64,000 bases of DNA from Gigantopelta aegis (Eukaryota > Mollusca > Gastropoda > Neomphalida > Peltospiridae): positions 53,395,793 through 53,459,792 of the forward strand of contig NC_054706.1 in NCBI RefSeq assembly GCF_016097555.1, read 5' to 3'. Positions within the stretch are counted from its first letter, which is position 1. Every line of letters begins with the position of its first letter. A program made the translations under genes and the position numbers. Below the pieces are notes generated by a model. The model was not told the DNA's origin. It worked only from the letters and a program-made list of their open reading frames with translations, and made no database searches. Shown here piece by piece: positions 57,764 through 64,000 of the stretch.

Positions 57764-59775
57764 CGGATACTGCCGTTTTAGTATTTATACCAGTAGTAGA
57801 TTGAAATAACTTTACCCATTTGTTGTTATTAAGATAAAGTCGTTGTATCCATGATGATTTTAAAGATGTCATTATGTTCTGTATGTCAGGCATTTTTATA
57901 CCCCCGTTTTTAAAATCTTGGGTTAATACTTCTCTTTTAATGTTTTCGGGTTTATTTCGCCAAATAAACTGGAAAAACATTTTATTTAAGTTTTTTATAT
58001 TTGTTTTTGACAAGATTTGGTAATGCAATTAATAAATATGTAATTAAAGGTATTATTAATGTTTTTATAATTTTAACTCTACCTAAGACAGTCAGCTTTC
58101 TTGGTGTCCAAAGTTGCATCAAGTTCTGGATTTGTTTTAACTCAGAGGCAAAATTACATGTTATCATATCTTCTAAATGTATTGTAAAATGAATTCTAAG
58201 TAACATAAATTGATTTCCACCCCATTCTAATTACCAACGTGTATGGTGATAGACTTCTTTACTATGTTTTTTATTGCCTATCCAGATGGCTTTTGACTTG
58301 GTGTAATTTATTAAGTAGTATCATCAGCATATTGAGATATTAGATATTCTTCGCCATCAATAGTGATACCTTTGATATTTGCATTATTTTTAACTAAAAT
58401 TGAGAAGATTTCAGAACAAATTATAAAGATATACAGTGACAGGGGGTCTCCCTGTCTACATCCTCTTTCTAATTTAAAAGTTTCTGATAAATAACAATTT
58501 TGCAGAACACTAGAAATGGAATGTGTTATAAAATGTTTTAATCCAACATTTTATTGAACTTTTAAAATTAAATATTTCATACGCTTTTTCAATAAAAGTC
58601 CATGATACCGAGTCAAAGGCTTTTTCGAAATCCACTAGTACTAACATACCAGGTATATTGTGCGTTTCAGTGTATTGCATTAGGTCATATATCAAACGTA
58701 TATTCTCTCCAATATATTTCCTTTTACAAAACTTGTTTGATCTTTATCTATTATTTTATCTAAAACCGTTTTAATTCTATTTGCAATACAACCAGCAGCC
58801 ATTTTGTAAGTGCAGTTCAAAAGAGTTATTGGTCGCTAATTTTTAAGAAATTGTCTAGGTTTATTGTGCTTAGGAATACATGTTTTTGCACGTGGGACAT
58901 TTCTTCAATACTATAGCTGTAATTTAATGATCTGACTATAAAATGTCCCAAATCAGCCCAAAACATTTTGAAAAATTCGGCTGTGAATCCATCTGAGCCA
59001 GGGCTTGTTTCGTTCTTCATGTTTTTAAGTACGTTTAAACTTCTTCATATGCTATGTTTCCTTCTAGCGCTTGTGCTTCTTCATTTGTTATCTTATTAAA
59101 ATTGTAACTGGATAGCTCCTCAACTATGTTAGTATTTGATTTTTCAGAATATAAGGTTTGGTAAAAACATTTGGTTTCCGTTAAAATATCTTTTTGGTCT
59201 GTTACTACTGTACTGTTATTTAATTCTATCCTTGATATTAATTTACTATAGTAATTTCTGGACTCCATGTTACAGAAATATTTAGTTGGCTTTTCGCCCT
59301 CTTCAATCCAGTTTGCCCTGGCTCGGATGCAATGCCCTTTACGTTTTCACTTCTCAATTCTATTAGTTCATGTTTTTTATCTTCTAATATGTTTATGTCT
59401 GTAGTATCATTTTCTTCCAATGATTATATTTCGTCACATAGATTCGTTTCTAATTCATTATTTTTCTCTTTTTATAGGCCGAATAGGATATTGTTTTCCC
59501 CCTTATTTCCATCAATAATGTTTCGAGGAACAATTGCTCATTTATTGTGAACTGTATTTCGTCTTTTGGAAGCAAGTTGATGTATTCTGAATTATAGATT
59601 AAAATGGCATTTGAGAAGTTATGTTATTTATAATATCTTTAGTAATTTTTACATACTCTTTGTCTGATAGCAATGAATTATTAAATTTCCATAGACCATT
59701 ACCCTTTTGAATTGCATTTAACTTTAAGAGCAATATTACACTAGAATGGTCTGACCTATAGCTATTGTCTATTAA

Positions 59776-62207
59776 AACTATCAATCGACATAAATGCCAC
59801 GGATATAAATACTACCACCCCTCACACTTAAAGTGAATCAGAAAAAAATGGGGATCAAACTGCTCGTTTCTGAGATAATGAGTAGCGTCTATGACTACCC
59901 TAGTTCCGCACAAAATTCGAGTACTTTTTTTTACAGGTACCCCATTTCAAGCACAAGGCTACTTGACACATTGGTACTAGATGAAATAAAATTGCATTTT
60001 TTTTTTTACCCAGATAAAACTATTATTTTTTACAACCAACACACTCACATTTATAACCAATCACAGGACTTGTGGTGTTCACTTCTCTATCAAAAGTTGG
60101 GTGCACCTCGAACTTTGACCCAGCCGGAAGTTATTTGGTTTAGTACTACCTATACTCATAACATACATTTTTCAAAAAGTGTCCTGCTATGTGTCTTTAT
60201 GACAACCAGGGTCTGGTGTATTCTGACAACCTCACTGGAACTGTTGTTTCTACAGTGCAACCTAATATAATGTACACCTCAAAAGGCATATATATTGCAC
60301 ACAGTTTTGTACAAATGCAATATGTCATATTAAACAATAAAATGTTTTAAAATAAAACTCCTGAAGATATTTACTTTCAGTTGGGTGTGTGTACTCAGGT
60401 ATATATGTAGAGACAACAAAGACAGTCAGAGTACCTCTACCCCTTTAAAGAATTCCATTAAAACACATGCACTTGATTGACCCCTAGATTATGAAGACCT
60501 TAACAGGCACATCAAAGAAATATCAGTATTAAAAAAATGCACTGTCTGAGGAAGGAAACACCAACATGACTGTACCTGTATGAAGTAATGACTTAAATGT
60601 CCTGAACATTAGTGTTGGGAGGAAATCCTGTATGCTGGGTGTGGGTGTCTTCAAGTTACCAGGTGTGAGAATTTCAAATCCATCGGCCATGCTGATTTTC
60701 ATAATGAATCATCAAAACCATTGCCAGCCACCAACATTCCTGATTATATTTTATTTATAACCTACTGTAGTTGGAGGTTTTAATAGTTGTGATATGTGGA
60801 ATTATCATGCAGCTTTCACATATTTATTTTTGATTAATTACTGAAAAAAGCAATTTTTAAATGACAAAATTATCCGAACATCTATTTTCTTGCATTATTT
60901 TCTAATCCAGATGAATACAATATGTATATTGGATGTATTCCTACAATCTGTAATCCAGCATTTTATTTAGCTAGTAACATTAGGTAATACAGCTTTAACA
61001 ATAAAATAAATTATCAACTTAATCCAAGGGAGATAATCAAATCTGAACAAAAATGGTTTTGAATCTAGTATGAACTCAAAATGCTGTTCATGAGAGATAA
61101 CTAAGTAATTATTAAGAAAACAAATTGATCCGGAGATCTAAATATATGTTTAACAACCTTATTGTTATGTATAAATAAGAACAGAAGGCAAAATAGGGAC
61201 AACAAATTTAATTATGTTTTTGGTAAAGTTTTTCTTCAAATTTACTTTAAATTTTGCATAAAACTACAAACCTGTCGAAAATATACCTTAGCACCCTATA
61301 AATATCTCAAAATGACAATAAAAATCAAGGTTTTTTTTACAAATTTGAGTTTTCAGAATTTCATACATGAAAAATTAACTATGTTAATGGAAACTAAAGA
61401 CATTAACCCACTATTGGCACATGCTATTTTTAATATAAAAATAAATTGCTATTAAAATCTTAGTTCAGGTTGCCTGTATATAATACCATATTTAAGGGCA
61501 GTTGTATATGGCATGTCAAATACCATGTAAAAAGAAATTTTTGAAATCTTTACAGTATGAATTATAGGCCAAAACCAACTTTTCCTTAGTGCTAACTTTG
61601 ATTCAAACTCCATTCAGAGCCATGTACAGAGATTATTGTCACGGTCAAGGTCATTGTGAACTTGCATGGTTGAGTGATGGCTAATTAATCAACCAGTATA
61701 ATTTAATTAAATAAAATTACAAAACCATAATATTTTTTATTATGCACTGAATATAGAGTATAGGGTGTATACTGCCAAATCAAATCCCATGGACGACAAT
61801 AGTAACATATGTGGTTAAAACTCCTACCTGCAGCGTATCAATCGACATAAATGCCACGGATATAAATACTACCACCCCTCACACTTAAAGTGAATCAGAA
61901 AAAATTGGAGGTCAAGCTGCTCGTTTCTGAGATAATGAGTAGCGTCTATGACTACCCTAGTTCCGCACAAAATTCGAGTGTATTTTTTTACAGGTACCTC
62001 ATACATGTATCAAGCACAAGGCTACTTGACACATTGGTACTAGATGAAATAAAATTGCATATTTTTTTCACCCAGACGAAACTATTATTTTTTTACAACC
62101 AACACACTCACATTTATAACCAATCACAGGACTTCTCTATCAAAAGTTGGGTGCACCTCGAACTTTGACCCAGCCGGAAGTTATTTGGTTTAGTACTACC
62201 TTTAGGA
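59776..62207. mobile_element. 2.4 kb element with ~370-430-bp terminal direct repeats, in the L1-like LINE
   Basis: ATCAATCGACATAAATGCCA to GGAAGTTATTTGGTTTAGTA...CTACC occurs at about 59778-60209 and again, with small deletions, at 61836-62202. The 1.6 kb between shows no recognisable domain. Direct repeats at both ends recall an LTR-type non-autonomous element, but the ends are not TG/CA, so two insertions of one repeat or a tandem duplication are alternatives. It would be an old, non-coding copy. Confidence 0.6.
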
Positions 62208-62639
62208 TAGTTATTATGTAGATTGTTTTTCGTGTCTAGATCTTCATTAAGTACGAAATTAAAATCTCCACATATTATATATGTCATTTTCAAACTCTTT
62301 TATATCTTGTAGAATATTTACAAACAAACTCATTGTTTGGTCCATATATATTTATTATTGTTATTTGTTCTTTGTTGATAGTGATATCCAGTATTATAAA
62401 GTTTCCTGAATTATCAGTTTTCATTTTGTGTATTTTATATTCAAATGTATTATTTAACATTATCGCAACTCCTCTAGCATCACTGGAAAAAGAGTTAAAC
62501 AAACATTTGTATCCCCACGGTGTTTCTATATATGGTTCTAAATCAAGTGTGAAATCGGTATCTTGCAAACAGTAAATGTCAAATTGTTTACATTTTGCGG
62601 ATAAATTAATTGTTAAATATTATGCCAATGCGTGCACAC

Positions 62640-63475
62640 ACAGAATCACACACCAACATATTGTGATTATTCAATGCTGACCAACACACACACACACATG
62701 CACACACACGCACGCACGCACGCACGCACGTACACACACCCAGTGTCTGTATCGTCTAGACAACATGTTGATCAATGAAAAAATAGCAACATTTAAATGA
62801 CAAAAATAATAAGCTACACCCTGTCTCACATATATGCACATGTATACACAAATATGTTGTTCACACGTACGTGCGCACACACATCATTTAAATAACAAAA
62901 AATAGCACACATATAGGCCTACACAAATATGTCGCGCACGCGCGCACACTCACCATTTAAATAATAAAAACAATACGCATATATACAAATATATCACACG
63001 CATGCGTATATACACATACACGCACAGACACATACATGCACACGCGGACTGTATCATCTAGACAACATGTTGATCAATGAAAACTAGCAACATTTAAATG
63101 AAAACATAAGCTACACACTGTCTCATATACATGCACATGTATACAGAAATATGTTGTTCACACGTACGTACGCACACACCATTTAAATAACACAAATAAT
63201 CCACATATATACAAATATGTCGTGTACGCGCACACACACACCATTTAAATAGTAAAAATAATACGCATATATACAAATATATCGCACGCATGCGTACACA
63301 CGCACACACACATACACACATACACACATGCCCGCAAGCACACAGACACACGTGCTACATAATCAACACATATTATCTTAATATCTGCAGAAAACTATAT
63401 TAAGTCATTTGACTTGTCGGTGACGAAGAACATCATTGGTAGAAACAAAATTAATCAGTGATGTTAAATAGCAAA

Positions 63476-63507
<32 letters not shown>

Positions 63508-63520
63508 CGCAACATACAAA
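62640..63520. repeat. CA-rich satellite with a ~301-bp higher-order repeat
   Basis: CA, GCAC and TA dinucleotide tracts alternate with CATTTAAAT motifs. TCTAGACAACATGTTGATCA occurs at 62754 and 63056, marking a ~301-bp unit. Cys-rich minus-strand frames here are artefacts. It separates LINE ORF1 from ORF2. Confidence 0.85.
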
Positions 63521-63646
63521 CAAAATTTTGAGGGCACGCACACCGAGCAAGGAACACAATTTGATTGTTTACATATCACCTAACACTTTTGGCATTGTTT
63601 TGGTATTGGAAGCCTAACTTTGTGGCAAGCAATCACTTATGTTTAT

Positions 63647-64000
63647 TTATTTTTTTATTCGTTCGTCCGATTTTAGCTTAGCAAAAACGAATCCCGCTTT
63701 TGTCCATGCACTTTCCACGTTTTCATGTGACTTGACTTTGATCAGGTTTTGATAGTTCTCCTTGGTGAGATCCTCGCTGAGACCAATGCCAGTACCTTTC
63801 AGTTTCCTTCTGTTCCTCAGCACTTCTAATTTCTGCGTCCTCACTATAAACTTAACGACTCCGAGCTTGGTTGAAGGGATCCAGTCTGTGCGCTATACTA
63901 ATGTCTCTAGTGAAAACTTTCACGCCAATTTTTTCTAATACTTCTACTGTCTTGCGCATTGTGTCTGTAATGCTTTCTTCTTTGTTTTCGTTCTTTACTC
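63647..64000 (-). mobile_element. L1-like LINE ORF1 fragment
   Basis: The minus strand encodes EESITDTMRKTVEVLEKIGV, FTRDISIAHRLDPF and, after a frame change, KLEVLRNRRKLKGTGIGLSE and NVESAWTKAGFVFAKLKSDE. This is the RNA-binding ORF1 type found with L1/Tx1-like LINEs in aquatic invertebrates. Same strand as the ORF2 pieces at 62630-55660 and probably the same LINE, split by the CA-rich satellite. It runs off the window. Confidence 0.75.

Larger units (their letters stand above)
55660..62630 (-). mobile_element. L1/Tx1-like LINE, ORF2, broken and interrupted
   Basis: Pieces in minus-strand order: endonuclease (YCLQDTDFTLDLEPYIETPW, ITIINIYGPNNEF, DFNFVLNEDLD at 62630-62210), linker (DNSYRSDHSSVILLLKLNAI, 59784 down), reverse transcriptase (KNETSPGSDGFTAEFFKMFW, MLVLVDFEKAFDSVSWTFIE, 59020-58510; QNLMQLWTPRKLTVLGRVKI, 58140), and the C-terminal region (FFQFIWRNKPENIKREVLTQ, 57980; FWKDVLFSWLTIQQ, 56605; ending at 55667). 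Many stops and frame changes mark it as dead. A fold-back element (56686-57763) and a direct-repeat-bounded element (59776-62207) interrupt it; ~60 codons between endonuclease and SYRSDHS are missing at the second. Confidence 0.88.

Noticed and set aside
62671-63351. Cys-rich minus-strand frames resembling small secreted proteins
   Set aside because: They come from CA/GT tracts (CVCVCACV), with no signal of selection.

Overview
This is a repeat-rich, AT-rich animal nuclear window, most likely from a mollusc and probably a gastropod. The evidence is intron-bearing genes with GT/AG borders, dense tRNA-derived SINEs of a type I associate with molluscan genomes, CR1-, I- and L1-like LINEs, and many MITEs with intact target duplications. 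The species cannot be fixed from sequence alone. No rRNA, true tRNA or CRISPR was seen. A 200-base run of N (21517-21716) is an assembly gap.

Region 1 (1-13 kb) carries a PP1-type serine/threonine phosphatase catalytic-subunit gene on the minus strand. Six coding exons join in phase to 210 codons; the 3' end lies beyond position 1. Its introns hold a 30-bp minisatellite, an hAT-type element, other MITEs, SINEs, and a five-fold tandem amplification of the exon 2/intron 2 boundary.

Region 2 (14.9-26.2 kb) is a locus bounded by two inverted ~0.8-1 kb arms. It contains an exon for a 31-residue-repeat protein (nine repeats), a gap, a minisatellite, and a terminal exon with the C-lobe of a non-RD (HCD) TKL-like kinase that carries a one-base frameshift.

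Region 3 (26-33.8 kb) is intergenic: MITEs, minisatellites, SINE-like elements and a fossil solo LTR with target duplication.

Region 4 (33.8-53 kb) is a second, same-orientation copy of the 16.0-21.5 kb block, swollen to about 15 kb by nested insertions: LINE pieces, a 4.3 kb DNA transposon, SINEs, and a fossil LTR retrotransposon that itself contains a SINE-like element and a Mutator-like MITE. The repeat-protein gene here has four repeats in its first coding exon and at least two more exons. One of these is split by a ~141-bp MITE that could be spliced as an intron; the other encodes seven 30-residue Q/D-rich repeats.

Region 5 (53-64 kb) is mostly LINEs: the 3' part of an I-type LINE with RNase H (+), then a broken L1-like LINE on the minus strand split by a fold-back element, a direct-repeat-bounded element and CA-rich satellite.

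The most notable signals are the MITE in a coding exon that may act as an intron, the undescribed repeat-protein family duplicated in tandem with paralogous empty sites that date later insertions, and the amplified splice donors of the phosphatase gene.
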